Positions 31,476 through 44,509 of a stretch of DNA of 64,000 nt are shown here, one piece after another. Under the pieces are notes generated by a model. The model saw nothing but the letters and a program-made list of their open reading frames with translations, was not told where the DNA came from and did not search any database. Within the stretch, counting starts at the first letter, position 1. Every line of letters begins with the position of its first letter. The stretch is from NCBI GenBank assembly GCA_030761205.1, contig JAULJL010000035.1, positions 13,844,001 to 13,908,000 on the forward strand, read 5' to 3'. The stretch is from Fremontodendron californicum. Lineage: Eukaryota; Streptophyta; Magnoliopsida; Malvales; Malvaceae. The translations under genes were made by a program, and so were the position numbers.

Positions 31476-34085
31476 TATATTGATATATATAAACTGCATG
31501 AGAATTTATAATCACACCAAACCCTGTCTATCCCCTCATTGGAGCATGACAGTTGAATTTATATTCAAAATCAAAGCTATTTAAAGACTTTCATAACAAA
31601 TATATCCTTTCTACTGAATCAATGTACACCATGTTACACATTGTCCTTTTTTTTGGTACATAGTGTCTTAAATAGCATATTTTCAGTAGTTTATTTTATT
31701 TTATTTTATTTTATTAATTATGATATTATTATTATTATGAAAAATTATCTCTAGGTAGAATTTTAAACTTCATCAACGAAATTGAAAGATTAACACAAGC
31801 CCTTTGAGAATATTTAAAAAATAAAAAATTTAATATAATAAAAAAATGATATATATATATATGGCAATATTTTAAGGGATTTATCTGCTTGAATTACTAT
31901 ATAGTGGGCCAGGGATTTGGCAATTTTCCAAACGAATTCCGAATCCAGATTTTTTTTCACCAATTTCTTCCATTTAAAAACTACAACACAAACGATCGAT
32001 ATATTACATAATAATCCTATTATTAATATTTATCAAACATTTTGTGATAAATTGGCACGAATACGATAAAATCACTAAATTCAATTTAGTAATAAGAGAA
32101 AATTTTATTTTATCAATATAATTTTATTTCTCTAGACAAAAATGAGACATAAAAAATAACTATATAGGGACCACTTTTTCCTTTCCATATAATTGAGTCA
32201 CATTAATATTCCATTTGTCCATTGATTTTTATTCTTCTTATTGCAGCTTCAACTAATAGACCTATCACCAAATATGGCCATGCTTAATTAAGATAGAAGA
32301 AGAAAAAAGGACATGCAATTAATCCAAATAAAACCTCAATAATACAGCTAGGGAACAGCTAGCCCATTTTCAGTCAGCCAACTACCTAAGCGAAGTCAGA
32401 AATTTTATTTTGGGGGATCGCTTAATATAAATATGATTAATATAAACATGATTAATGTAAAAATAAAAATAACATATAAGACAATAATTTTGACTTATTA
32501 ATATAATTCTCATAAAAATTGAAAGAATTAAAAAAATATATAAGAAAAATTTACTACGTAATTATTTTTGTATAAAGCTTATAATAGTTCAACTTTCTTT
32601 AATTATTTTTCTACTACTATCATAAAAAGAAAATATTAGTTGACATACCATAATTGAAATCAAGATATTTTTTTGATTTATTGAGAAGAAAAATTTTAAT
32701 TTAAGGAAGTAAATATTATGTATAATAATGTTTAATTAAGTAAAAAATAAAAGAGAATGAAATTAATTAATAATGATAAAGTTTAAAACTAACAAATTTA
32801 GCAAATTAATCATATTAATATATTAATTTGTAAAGAAGTTGCCAAAATAAAAAATATTGGAGGGCCAAACTAGAAATTTTCCTTTTTTCTTAGTACTTTC
32901 TAACAGGATCTTCATGAATTTAAATTCGCCTCTGTAGCTAAGCAAAGGAACGAACTACACAATAATCAACTTGATTTTTGTGGGTCTCCCCTTTTTCCAC
33001 TTCATATATTTGTTTACTTCTGCCTCATTTAAAGGAATTAAAACAATAAGATTTAGCCGACGAGGTCTTAAAATCTTTATGTTAATTTAGTCTTATCATT
33101 TATATGTAAGTTTAAAATCTTTAAATTTCAAGTTCGAATCTTATCATATATGGTGTAATCCTACTTTCATATAGAATTATAGATTCGTCTATAATATTCT
33201 TATAAATCAAACAATAGACGCAATGGAATAAAAAATTAGTACGAAAACATATGTTATTTGCACTCGAAGATATGTGTTAGATATGAATTATGTCTGCCCC
33301 TATCCGTGCCCCTCTCCCTGCCCCCTTTCACCCATTTGTGCCACCTAACATTATTAAATATTGTTTTAACTTTTAACGCTGACAATTAAATAAAAATTAT
33401 GTTAAATGTTTTATAAAAAAACTAAGTATAATTTAATTTCTTTTTTTTAATGTATTAAATTAAAAAAATTCATTTAATCTTTTTTAATTAAAATTCAGTA
33501 ATTATTGTCAATAAAATAAATTGCATTGTTTTCCAAAAAAGTTGAATTTTTTTTTAAAAAAAAATTATGTTTAAGGATGAGAAAAAATAATCTTATGGTG
33601 AATTTTGGTTGAAGGAGATTATATGCTATATTTTATTTTAAGTATTTTAGCAAAATAATTGGTGGATTAACAAAAATAAAAAAGAGATAAAATGTTTTAT
33701 AAATTTTTTTGAAGTTATGTGGCAAGTATTGGTGAAGGGGCAGATGAAGTCTATTCGTTAGACATATAAGTATGTGTTCGATACGGATATTTGTTCCATA
33801 TGGGTATTTTTAATTTTTTGAAAGTTTTCTATATATTTGGAGACTCATATAGGAATATTTTTTAAAAAAAAAAAATAAGAGTTCTAATAACAAATCAATT
33901 AAGCTGCTTGTTAACTCCAGTAAAAAAAAAAAAAAATTCAAAAGTCATGAACTCTTTTTCTTCCTTCATTTCTTTCTACTCTCTCTTAGCTGATTGGATT
34001 TGTTAATTTCTTACAACTAAACAACAATAGTAATAAAAGAAGAAAACAAATATTGCTGTGAAATGTGAACACTTCTGATCTGATA

Positions 34086-34166
<81 letters not shown>

Positions 34167-35679
34167 AATATAAAAAAATAAAGCAGAGGTTAAAAATTAT
34201 TAAACAAGCTTGACACAAGGAATAAAGTGGAAGGTTAACAGGGTAAGATTTGGAATGTTGGTGTCTGGTTTTATTAGTTCATCAACAACCTGAAAAAGGG
34301 TTTTGATCCATTGACTTTGATATCATTAAGGTTTTATTTTTTATTTTTCATAGAATTCTGGGTAAAAATGATTGTTCACGGCGTACGAAAAGTTCTTCGA
34401 AAGAAGTAAGAAAAACCCCAATCCCATCACCAAAAAGAAAATTTTTTGTTGTTGTTTAGCAGCTTTAATATTATGTTTGGTAAGAAAAAAATGAAAAGTA
34501 GAAAAAAGGCGAGAATAAAAAAAAAGGGGGAAATTATCTTCTTTTTTTTTTTTTTTGTTTGGTCTAAAGAATGAAAAATATTTAGAAAGAAAAAACAATA
34601 CAAATCCATTCATTTTTCTTCTTTTTTTTTTCCCCTATTTTTCTCTTACAAATGAAAAAAAAAAAAAAAAAGTTTTTCTTTTTCTTTCTCTACTACCAAA
34701 CACAGTGTAAATGTGATTGAGGTTGGCTTAATAAAGGGGATTATAATAGTAATGTTGGTTTAAGGAATATAATCCAAATTCCAATCGTTTATTACCTTTT
34801 TGAAAAGAGATAAAAAGCAAAGGGATTTAAGTGGTGAAAACCATGCAAATGAGAGGCTAACTTGACTAAGCAGAAACAGACAGTTTTTTTCACGTGGAAA
34901 GATACATTTTCTTTATGAAGATGAGTTGGTAAGGTATTTGATGAAACCAAATCCAACAAATTTTCATTAAAATAGTGAAGGAAGAGATCTGGTTAGATAA
35001 GAGTATTCAAGGCTCTAATAATATGGAATCCAATGCCAAATAGATATATGAGCAAAAACGCAATCAGATTTTTCTTTATAAAAAATTCTTTTTTTTTTTA
35101 TTGGGTGTGTGAACAGAATAAAAAATACGTACGCTTATCATTGAATTAAATACCTATATAATTTTATTTTATTTTTATTTTACGAGCAAAAGAGAGCGGA
35201 AAAGTAATGAAAATTAAAGGGAATAATTGGGCAATGATCAGTGTTTATTTGTTAATCTAATTTTCATTTCGTATTTGTGGGAAAGATTGGGTTTAAATGA
35301 TGATTAAATGGTTTAAAGAAGTAAGGTGGATTAATCAATAATGAGAAGGGGAACGTACCATTTAATTGTGGGGTTTAATGTCAACCTTACAAAATGGCAG
35401 GAAAAACAACTAAGAAAATTAAATTGGTAGATGAAACATAGTACTAGCTACATTCACAATGTCAAAAAAAAAAAAAAACATAATGTTCATTTAGTTAAAA
35501 AAAGAAGATGAAAGGGACAGATTTTTTTTTCTTTTATAGTAAGGAATTAATTAATTTCTTAAGTAGCAGATCTTGAATAAAATATTACAAGTCAAATTGA
35601 TGATATCCAATATCAGCTATAACTCAAAAATTGCATGACACGTGACATATTTAGAGACACAAAATTAAAGAACCCGATA
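31476..35679. other. Gene-poor AT-rich stretch
   Basis: No gene recognised. It includes poly-A/T runs and a (TA)n then (GA)n compound microsatellite at about 34090-34162. Short open frames here are low-complexity Lys/Phe runs and are not credible. Confidence 0.5.
34090..34162. repeat. Compound (TA)n-(GA)n microsatellite
   Basis: About 21 TA steps followed by GATA and about 14 GA steps. Confidence 0.9.
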
Positions 35680-35803
35680 TTTAGTCTAGTTATTTTATGC
35701 AATCATTTTCAAGATGTGACATCTAGTAGATTCGGAGTTCGAATCCCAGCATATACAACTCCTTCCCCTATCCCTAAGCTCCGACATTTTTTGTACAAAA
35801 AAA
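35680..35803 (+). mobile_element. tRNA-derived SINE copy
   Basis: GAGTTCGAATCCCAGCAT (B box), CCCTATCCCTAAGCTCCGAC, TTTTTTGTAC then eight A. Closely parallels the SINE at 29090-29222. Confidence 0.6.
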
Positions 35804-36290
35804 AGAGAGATATAGAATTACAAATTATCTTTCCTTATCACTTGCTTATAAAAAAAAGATTTTTATTAACAAGTGCCCTAAGAGAATTTTTTAAGGTTGT
35901 TATATATAATAGGATTTTGCTAACAAGTGACCTAAGGACACTTTTTCAGGTTACTATATGTGGTAATTTCTTTATCCAATGCATTGAAAATAATGAATAA
36001 AATTATCAGCAACTGCATTCAATACAATATTATTACTATAAATAGTATATTAACTAATTTTAAAGAGTGTCTTAAGAACATTAGTTAACAAAACCCAGAA
36101 AAAAATAGAAAACTTTTCCAAATGAAGTGTTTGACAATATTTTTTGATTAAAAGTAGGTTATTTGAGCTTAACTCAAATAGTAAATGGTAGATGAAAACT
36201 TGAGCAGAGATTTAAATTAAAGTCTAACGCAAATTATGATAAAAATGTAAATGAGTATCAATCTGTCAAAAAATATAAGCAGAAACTCAA

Positions 36291-36322
<32 letters not shown>

Positions 36323-36382
36323 AATAGTAAATTTGTTTAAACCAAAGATGAAAACTATATACTATATGCTATGTTAGAATTA

Positions 36383-36677
36383 TAGTTGTTCATAAATCGG
36401 GTTGGGCTAATTCAGATAACAAAAAAAATTTTATTTGCCTAAAAGCTTGATAGGTCGACTTGTCGAGCTTGAAAAATCCGTTTTATTATTAAATTATTTT
36501 TATATTAATATTATATATTTTATAATTAAATTTAAATAAAAATAATTTTTTATTTATTAAATAGTAATCTGAGTCGAATAAGTCGATTTAACTTTTCAAA
36601 ATCCTATCTTAAATTTAACTCAATTTGAATCGGAATTATTAAACCGAATGATTAACCCGATTTTTTTGACAAATCTA
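36383..36677. mobile_element. Short-TIR element with 10-bp target duplication
   Basis: GTTAGAATTA flanks it exactly (36373-36382 and 36678-36687). Ends: TAGTTGTTCATAAATCGGG and the complement of TAGATTTGTCAAAAAAATCGGG. 295 bp, no coding capacity. Confidence 0.8.
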
Positions 36678-37177
36678 GTTAGAATTACTACTGCATGTAA
36701 ATTTTGCAGGGACATTTCAAGGTGAGTACCAATTTTTCTGGCCAAAAAGGAAAGTACCATTTAGTAACTACATTTTTTTTTTATGATAAACTACATTTTT
36801 TATTATAAATGTACGTAAGGTTAATTACAAGATATATCCTTTTCTTTATTTATTTTTTACTATGGGTACGTAGGATCCCAATGTTGGGATATAAAAATAA
36901 AATTTCACACCCCCTATGACTTTATTATTACGGCGTGCTAGGATATACTATATATACTATAGTCGAAATTTATATATGTTTTTTTTACTAATAATTGGAA
37001 TACCTAGTCAAGAGACATCCATTTGGTAAAATTTTAATTTACTAAGGTAAAATAAAATGTTGAGGACATGATCCATTCTCCTTACCTCTTTTTTTCTCTT
37101 TTTATTTTATAAAGAAACTTTGTGTCCTATAACGAAAACTTGCATTTTTTTTATGAGAATTTTACAATTAGTTACTC

Positions 37178-37272
37178 TTTTTTTTTTTTTTTGGATTTGG
37201 GATGAAAGGATTTAATTTAGCTTTTGGAGCTATGGGATACAAGTACTTGAGCATTGAATCAAATATTTGGAT
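37178..37272 (-). mobile_element. Heavily degraded SINE copy
   Basis: A T run is followed by GGATTTGGGATGAAAGGATTT and ends GAGCATTGAATCAAATATTTGG. Base by base it parallels the SINE at 26814-26911 but has lost the B box. Confidence 0.35.
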
Positions 37273-38873
37273 GTTACAAATATTAATATTAAAACTCCCG
37301 ATTGAATTAATGTTTTGAGTTAATCAAATATCAATTCAATTAAGAATTTGACCAAAAATATAAATCATAAAATAAAAAATATATATATTAATAAGATTGT
37401 AATCGTACTTTACTTTTTTCTTAAAACTACAGCTATAATTTGTATTCTGAAATCTACTTCTATTTACTTTTTTTCTTTTTTAAAAAACTTGCAATTTAAT
37501 TAATTCAATTTTTCTCTTTTTTACATTTTAAATAATCAAATTTTTTATTTATAATTTTAAGCATTAACAATGAAAGTAAAGAATAAGCTAAAAAAAGTAA
37601 ATATATTCATAAAGGACTTATTATATAAAAATTTGACATTATTAAATTTTATTTTCATTAATTAGTCAAATATCATCATAAAATTGATGCACAAGTCAAA
37701 TGACACCAATTCAATTAAATAAATTATATAAAATTCAAATTAAAGTTAAATAATAAAATAAAATTAGAGGTATTTAAGTCTTTTAATATAAAAAAAAAAA
37801 AAACTATCCATTACAAAAATTACTCACCCTTTTTAATATCTTTTAACTTTTTTAAAAATGATTACTCACTAAAAAAAGTACTCACCTATTTTTTTAAAAA
37901 TATAATATATATTTTTGAAAGTACATTTTTTTTCATTCACGAAATAGGTACTCCATCAACTTTATTTTTCAATGTTAAAAATAAAATTCGATTATTACCT
38001 ATTGCGAGTAAAACAATCAAAAGCCACATAAAATAGGGAAAAAAAAGAAGCTAAATATGACTACAGAAAATTGATTAAGATTTTCACAAACAAATAAATT
38101 AAGAAAGTTGAAGAGTGTGTTTTACACGCTCCTTGAAAGAGCGTGGGGTGAGTACCGAAGATAGAAAAGTTACCACCTTTTGTCTTCGACGTAAGTTTTA
38201 CGGAACACATGTTAGAATTGAATTCCGCTAAAATTAAAAAAAAAAAAAAAAAAAAATACAAGTGGGTGTTATTCCCTATTTCCGATCTCAAATGTTGGCG
38301 ATATAAAAATGGACACATGTCACTTTAAGGACATTTTTGTCAGACTGTTGAAACAAATACCTCGTGGGTATATTATATATACATATATATATATATATAT
38401 TGCTAAGTAAGGGTATATTATATGGATTATTATTTGGTAGATTATAAGTAGAGTACTTAAATTTCACAAGTAAAATTAATAAGGTGATACATAATAGTAG
38501 GATATAGTAAAAAAAAAAAAAAAAAACTAATTAAAAAAAAAGTGAAATATGTGACAACCTCTTAAATTGTTTGTAGAGTTAAAAAATTTACACTGTAAAA
38601 AACGAACCCTTATTATATATATATATATTATATATATGATAATTATATATTTTTTTTTTTCTGATGGAACCTCGTGGGTATATTTAAACAGCAATTTCCT
38701 GCTTTCCATAAGTAAAATGAACAAAATTTATTTTAATTTATATATGACAAATCAAGTTAAACTTTACATTTTTTATAATTTCATGTATATTAATATTTTT
38801 GTAAATTGATTGTTAAATCTATAAAATATACTATTTTTTTTTAAATTAAATCAATTTTATATTTGATATAAGT

Positions 38874-38911
<38 letters not shown>

Positions 38912-39840
38912 CACGTCCTTTCTATCACTTTTTTCATAAGGTATGATTTCTAGTATTGAAATTCACTTTCTTAGCACTTTCAATTATATATATATATATA
39001 TATATTTAAAATGAGAAGATAAAAAAAAAAAAATTCATGAAATGAGATATGGTGAAAGTCAAAAGTAATTTTTATTATCATCTACTAAATTAATATAGTG
39101 ATCAAAATTCAAGGTTGATCTTAATGCTAAGAGGTCTAGTTTTTTTTTTTTTTCAATACTATCAAATGAATGAAACATATATAGGTCCAACAATTGCATT
39201 TTAGAGGCCAACAAGTTAGTTTTTGAAATTTAATACCAAGATAATATACTTCTCAAATTTTGAGGACCATTGTGTAATTTACTCTAAACATATTAGTTAA
39301 AATTGAACATTCCTAATAAAAAAACAGCTCCCCGAAAAAGTAAAGCTGAAAAAAAGCAAAATATCAATACAAACCAGTTTCTATAAAAAGCCAAAGTAAA
39401 TCTTCCTCCCCACAGCTACCCAAACAAACAGCTAAAATAAAAATAAGGTTTAAAAAATAAAAATAAAAAAACCCACTCAAAGTCCCAAATCGGTGATTTA
39501 TATATTTTTATCGTATTCGTATTTTTTTTTATCATAATCATGTTTAAATTATTTTATATTTATATAAATTTTAACGTATTAATAATTTGTGTTATATAGA
39601 TTTTGACATGTTAATATATTCGTTTCGTATCCGTATTTCTTTTTCATATCGTGTCATGTTTCGTATCGTATTTTAATTATTTTTTATTTTATGTAATCGT
39701 ATCATGTTCAATTTATCAAATAAACTCATCATTACACAGAAAGTTTTCATACAAAAAAGATAATGCAAATTCAATATTATTATTATTATTCCATTTGATG
39801 TTGAAAAAAACCTTCCAAACTCAACTGTAATTTCTTTATA
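37273..39840. other. AT-rich stretch with microsatellites
   Basis: No gene. (TA)n runs lie near 38376-38400, 38877-38909 and 38985-39004. A short hairpin CACGCTC..GAGCGTG is at about 38126-38146. Confidence 0.5.
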
Positions 39841-39848
39841 GAGCAGAA

Positions 39849-39855
39849 TATAAAA
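39849..39855 (+). promoter_or_regulatory. Probable TATA box of the SMR gene
   Basis: TATAAAA, 186 nt before the ATG, followed by a pyrimidine-rich leader (CTCCCTCAACCTTTCTCTTACC). Position and context fit a plant core promoter. Confidence 0.5.
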
Positions 39856-40034
39856 GAATCCAATACCCCACTCCCTCAACCTTTCTCTTACCATTCTTTA
39901 CACGTCTTCTTTTCTCTTCCTTTGGTCTCTAATCCATTATTATTTAAGCAAACCAGAATATCCAAATTTTCCTAACTTCATTTCTGGTTCTTAGTTGAGG
40001 AGGTTCTGAGTTGGTTTTTTTTTTTTTTTAAATA

Positions 40035-40382
40035 ATGCCTGCAGATCTTGATTTGTTCCAAGATTTGGGGAAAATAAAGTTACCCAAACTCAAGATTCAA
40101 TCTTCCAATGAAAGTGGTATCGTAATTGAAGAAGAAAACAAGAATGAAAACAGTAACAGCAGTGATCAGTGTTTAACACCAACCTCGGAAGAAAACAAGA
40201 TCCCAGCAGTTTTGTCATGTCCACCAGCAGCAAAGAAACCTAGGAAAACAGCTGTTTCATGCAAAAGAAAGCTGTCTGAAAAACTTCAGTTCTTCGACAT
40301 CGTTAACAGGGAAGAAGTTGATGCGTTTTTCAAAGCTGCTTTTGATGATTCTATTTCCAAAAGAAGGTGCCCATTTACATGA
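40035..40382 (+). CDS. SMR: SIAMESE-related cyclin-dependent kinase inhibitor (SMR)
   Basis: SMR proteins are small plant-specific inhibitors that bind CDK-cyclin complexes in the nucleus, stop mitosis and promote endoreduplication or growth arrest. This 115-residue single-exon frame has the family motifs in order: CLTPTSEENKIP (about 48-59), a Pro/Lys stretch CPPAAKKPRK (64-73, a likely nuclear signal), the cyclin-binding-type block KRKLSEKLQFFDIVNREEVDAFF (79-101) and an acidic-hydrophobic end. Length and intron absence are normal. The ATG is the first in frame, after a long pyrimidine-rich leader. There are no stops or shifts, so it is probably functional. It is the only intact ordinary host gene in the surrounding 35 kb of repeats. 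Confidence 0.92.
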   Translation: MPADLDLFQDLGKIKLPKLKIQSSNESGIVIEEENKNENSNSSDQCLTPTSEENKIPAVLSCPPAAKKPRKTAVSCKRKLSEKLQFFDIVNREEVDAFFKAAFDDSISKRRCPFT

Positions 40383-40984
40383 AACATATCTGCTTTTCCT
40401 TTTTTTTTTTTTGGCTGGGGTTTTATTATTTTTTGTTTCTTTCTTTTTGGTTTTTTCTTTTGTATGTATTAAATTGAAATTACACGAAAATCTGCCACTA
40501 GGATTCAAAAAGTTTATATAAGTCTGTAATTTTCAGACAGTTTTTTTGGATCCCATCTATACATGCATGTTTAAATCTTTTCATTTATATGAATTGTTTC
40601 CCAATTTAATTCTATCAGATCATATATTTTATTTCCTATTTTCCTTTTTCAACTTTAAATCCAACTTTTTTGAGGTTTATTTTTATTTCTTTGAGTAAGA
40701 TATCATGAATTCTATAAATCTTTTCAGTGAATGATTTGTTAAAATATTAATTATACATAAAATTAATTAATTTTACATCAATATAACTTGATCTTTTCAT
40801 TTATCATAATACTTTTAAAATTTTATGCTTAATTGCCCTTAGCTCAAGAGATATGATGATGTAAAGATGTTGACAGATTAGAGCCCCTAAGAAGATATCC
40901 TAATTTTTAGAATTTTAGTTTGTAGTATCACAAAACAAGATATAATCGTTTTAATTTTATGTATAATTAATATTTTAATAAATC

Positions 40985-41235
40985 GATAGTTAGATTTAAC
41001 AAACATAATCATACCCGTCACGCAGATAAAATTTTAAATCGATCAAATATCTTTATTATATCAATGGAGAATATTATCTTTTTAATATATATTTAAGTGT
41101 TAAATTTTTTATATCAAATAAGTAGTTAAAAAAAATTTAATTAACTCAAAATTTGTGCATGGTCTACATGAATAGAGTATAAAATACAACGATCGGATTA
41201 AATAAATATAAATCGTATAAAAAAATTATGAAATG
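40985..41235. repeat. Diverged copy of the dispersed repeat seen at 6720-7440
   Basis: Shares CGATAGTTAGATTTA, TCATACCCGTCACGC, GAGAATATTATCTTTTTAAT and AAATCGTATAAAAA with that block. Confidence 0.55.
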
Positions 41236-41626
41236 GTGAATCCTCGTGACAAATAATTTGCCATTATATATGTTGCTATTTCGATTTAAAAGTCATCAAT
41301 GTGAATCAAGATCTAAATAAAAAAATTAAAATTAGGGGAGCCAACATTACTTAAGAAGAAAATGGGTTTATCTTATGTATATTTTATAAACCTATTTTTT
41401 GAAAAAATAAATCAGCTTAAAATTAATTTAAATAATGTTGCTTTCACTTTATTTGTTTTTTATCTAAAGAAAAAACAATCAAGCAATTTACGGGATCAAC
41501 TAGTACTTAAAAAATTATGTCCAACATTTTATTTCCTTATTTTTTGGTAAAATAATTGCCTAACATTTTCGTTGTAAACTTTGTCCTTTTGTCAATAATG
41601 CAAAATATAAATATAATGGTTCAGTA

Positions 41627-42170
41627 TAGAGGTGCTCATGGGTCGAGCCGGGTCAGGTTTAGGTATGGTATCAATATCATATATATAGTTTTTCAAGTTT
41701 GGCTCAGTTCGAAATATGAGTCTCAAATTCTACCCAAATCCGTCTATATTTGTAAATGGGTAGTCAAAGTCCGTTTAGACCCGTTTATATTTTTCTTTTC
41801 AAAAAATTTAAACAAATATTTTTTTTATTATTTAATTTTTAGTAATTTTATTTAATTTTTCTTTTATTAAGTTCTAAAACATGGATAATTTATCATATTT
41901 TTAAATGTTTACACTATAATATTATATATATTTAATTTTTATATGATATAAATTACATAATATATAAAATATAAAATAATATATTATATAAATAAAAACA
42001 GGCTGGGCTCGGACCTTGATTGTTGGAGCCAAGGCTCGATTCATTTTCTAAATGAAACTTTTTTTTTTTTTCCCAAACCCATATTTCAAGTCTAATATTT
42101 TTGTCAAAATTTTTCAAAATATGAACTGCTTTTGAGCTTGAACGAATAACCCAATTCTTAAACAAATCTA
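41627..42170. mobile_element. Short-TIR element, TAGAGGTGCTCATGGG, ~540-bp type
   Basis: Left end TAGAGGTGCTCATGGG; right end complement TAGATTTGTTTAAGAATTGGG. Interior matches 27781-28329 (CAAATTCTACCCAAATCCG, TTGATTGTTGGAGCCAAGGC). Target duplication unclear. Confidence 0.6.
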
Positions 42171-42656
42171 ATTCATTGTAAATAATTAACCATGATTAGA
42201 GGTGTCCATATTCACGGCTCGTTCTGACTCACCCATGGAGACCTAAATAGGCCTAGTCACTAGAGGTGGCAAAATGAACCCGAACCCGAAAACCCGCCCA
42301 GAAAAACTCGAACCCGAACCCGCCCAAACCCGATTTGACCAAAAAGTCAAAAACCCGAACCCGAAAAAGCTCGAACCCGAATGGGCCCGAACCCGAATGG
42401 ACCCGAACCCGAATGGGCCCGAACTCGAATGGACCCGAACCCGAATGGGCCCGAACCCGAATGAGCCCGAACCCGAATGAACCCGAACCCGAATGGACCC
42501 GAACCCGAGACCGGCCCGAACCCGAACCCGAATTTAATACTAAAAATAAAAATAATCAAATTTCAATTATTTTTTTTTTACAAAGCAATAACTTTAATTA
42601 TTAATTTTATTCTAATTTTTTTAATAATTTAATTAAAATTTAATATATTATATATA

Positions 42657-44160
42657 TGTCATAACGGTTTTTCGTCCGCTAAGACGTTTTTGAAAACACA
42701 AATGGAGTCGCCACCAATCTTTTTTGCTAGGTGTGATTGGCCACCTATTAAAATCGGTTTTAGTAAAATATTTTAAAATTAATTAAAACATTTTGTAAAA
42801 CCAATTTCGAAGTCCGCGCTTTGAACCAGAGAGTAAAACATAATTGGGTTCGGGAGTCGGTTACGTGCGGGGAAGGATTAGCACCCCCGCAACACCCGTT
42901 TAGAAAACGGTACCATTTAATCACGTGTTATCTTAAATCTCGATTTAATGGACTTGACATCGCTATTTAAAAATAATTCTCTTTTATATTTATTTTATTT
43001 AAAAAAAAACATGTTTATTATTTTTTGAATTTTTGGAACTGTTATTATTTTTTTTTAAAAACGAAAGTGAACATAAATTTGTTATTGAAAATACTCATTA
43101 AATATTCCCAACACTCTTGGTGGTATTTAACGAGATCTTCTCACCTCGAGATATCTTAGGAATCACAACCGTGATATCCTTCGAATTCTGTCGTCGGCAA
43201 TTTACATCCATTTTTTTTATTTAAATGCGTATGATGCGAATATTTAAATATCGGATGCACACGACTTAGCATATAAGACGTATGATTAAATACCGAACTA
43301 TAAGATTAAAAATGCAAATCATAATGTTAAAAACACGAGCATGGCCACATATCGAGCGGATAACATTCACTATTTATTCATTTTTATTATTTCCATCTTT
43401 TTATGAATTTTTGTATTGAACTTGTCGCTAAATACTCCCACCACTTGTGGTGATATTTAACGAAATTCTCTCACCTCAAGATATCTTAGGAATCACTACC
43501 GTGACGTCCTTTGAATTCCGTCGTCAGTAATTCACATTTCTTAAAACCTTTTTTTCTTTTTGAAAAGTAAATTAAAATGCTTTTAATAATTATTTCAGAA
43601 ATAAAAGAAATTATCTATGTAAGAATAATTCTCGAATCACTCCTTTTCGATAGTATTTCGATTACTATTCTTACTCGGACCATTTCAAAGAACGATTGAT
43701 GCTCCGACCATCCCGAGAAAGAAATCCGTTTTTAGAGAATTTTATTTTCGGTTTTTTTTTTTACCTAAAGCGGGTCGGGTGCGCGGACCCCGGGTCGACC
43801 CGCGGGTCAACTCGACCCGCTCCAAGGAGCGGGTCGAGTGCGCGGACCCCAGGTCGACCTGCGGGTCGACGCGCGGGTCACCGCGACCCGCTCTAGGGGT
43901 TATAAAACCCCTTCTTTTTTTTTCTCTCTCTTTCCTCCCTCCTCTCTCTAAGTGTTCAACCCCTAAAATCCCAGAAACCACCCCCAACCCAGAAACCGAT
44001 GCCGAACCACCGCACCGTCCACCGTCCATCGTCGTCGGCCGCCGTTCACCGACAGCCGATCACTTCCGAAATTAGCCCAAATTGTTCCTCTTTCTCTCTT
44101 CTTTCCCTTTTTAACCTTAGATTCTTCAAAAAATACCCAGAATGACCTAGATCTAGGCTC
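42657..44160. repeat. LTR-like dispersed repeat with GC-rich promoter (copy A)
   Basis: It starts TGTCATAACGGTTTTTC and continues with ATGGAGTCGCCACCAATC, GGGTTCGGGAGTCGGTTACG and GGGGAAGGATTAGCACCCCC. The same start and order recur at 63164-64000; a diverged form is at 48761-49050. It also contains two ~300-bp related blocks (CTCACCTC.AGATATCTTAGG near 43140 and 43470). The TG start and a TATA box suggest an LTR, but the right boundary is uncertain and no matching 5-bp duplication was found. It may have recombined with the host element. Confidence 0.6.
43785..43911 (+). promoter_or_regulatory. GC-rich hairpin region and TATA box in the LTR-like repeat
   Basis: CTCGACCCGCTCC and its exact complement GGAGCGGGTCGAG (43811-43838) form a 13-bp stem with a 2-base loop. 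Further GGGTCGACC and GCGGGTC words surround it. TATAAAA follows at 43901-43907, framed by GGGGTT and AACCCC, then a pyrimidine-rich leader (CTCTCTCTTTCCTCCC). This looks like a core promoter for transcription to the right. Confidence 0.5.
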
Positions 44161-44509
44161 AAAGCCGAATGGGCCCGAACCCGAATGGACCCAGACTGAA
44201 AATGATGTAAAACATACCCGAACCCAAACCAAACCCGAACCCAGACCGAACCCGAACCCGAATGGGCCCGAACCCGAATAGGCCTGAACCCGAATGAGCC
44301 CGAACCCGAATGGGCCCGAACCCGAATGAGCCCGAACCCGAATGAGCCCGAACCCGAATGGACCCGAACCCGAATGAGCCCGAACCCGGATGGACCCGAA
44401 CCCGAATGAGCCCGAACCCGAATGAACCCGAACCCGAATAAACCCGAACCCGAATGAACCCGACCCGAACCCGCCCGAACCCGCCCAATTGCCACCTCTA
44501 CTAGTCACT

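Larger units (their letters stand above)
42262..44500. mobile_element. Short-TIR, probably Mutator-like element with CCCGAA arrays and a nested LTR-like repeat
   Basis: CTAGTCACT flanks it exactly (42253-42261 and 44501-44509). Ends: AGAGGTGGCAA and the complement of TAGAGGTGGCAATT. An 18-bp array (CCCGAACCCGAATGGGCC type) lies at about 42340-42530 and another at about 44220-44475, both in the same orientation. Long frames through these arrays encode EPEWTRTR-like or FGFGSIRVRAHSGSG-like repeats and are by-products. The middle holds the nested repeat described next. Confidence 0.8.

Noticed and set aside
42274..42604. Open frames encoding Glu-Pro-Glu and Trp-Thr-Arg repeats, and the Gly-Phe-Gly/Ser-Gly repeats at 43963-44508 on the other strand
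   Set aside because: They are translations of the 18-bp CCCGAA arrays inside a transposon; all frames are open because the repeat lacks stops.
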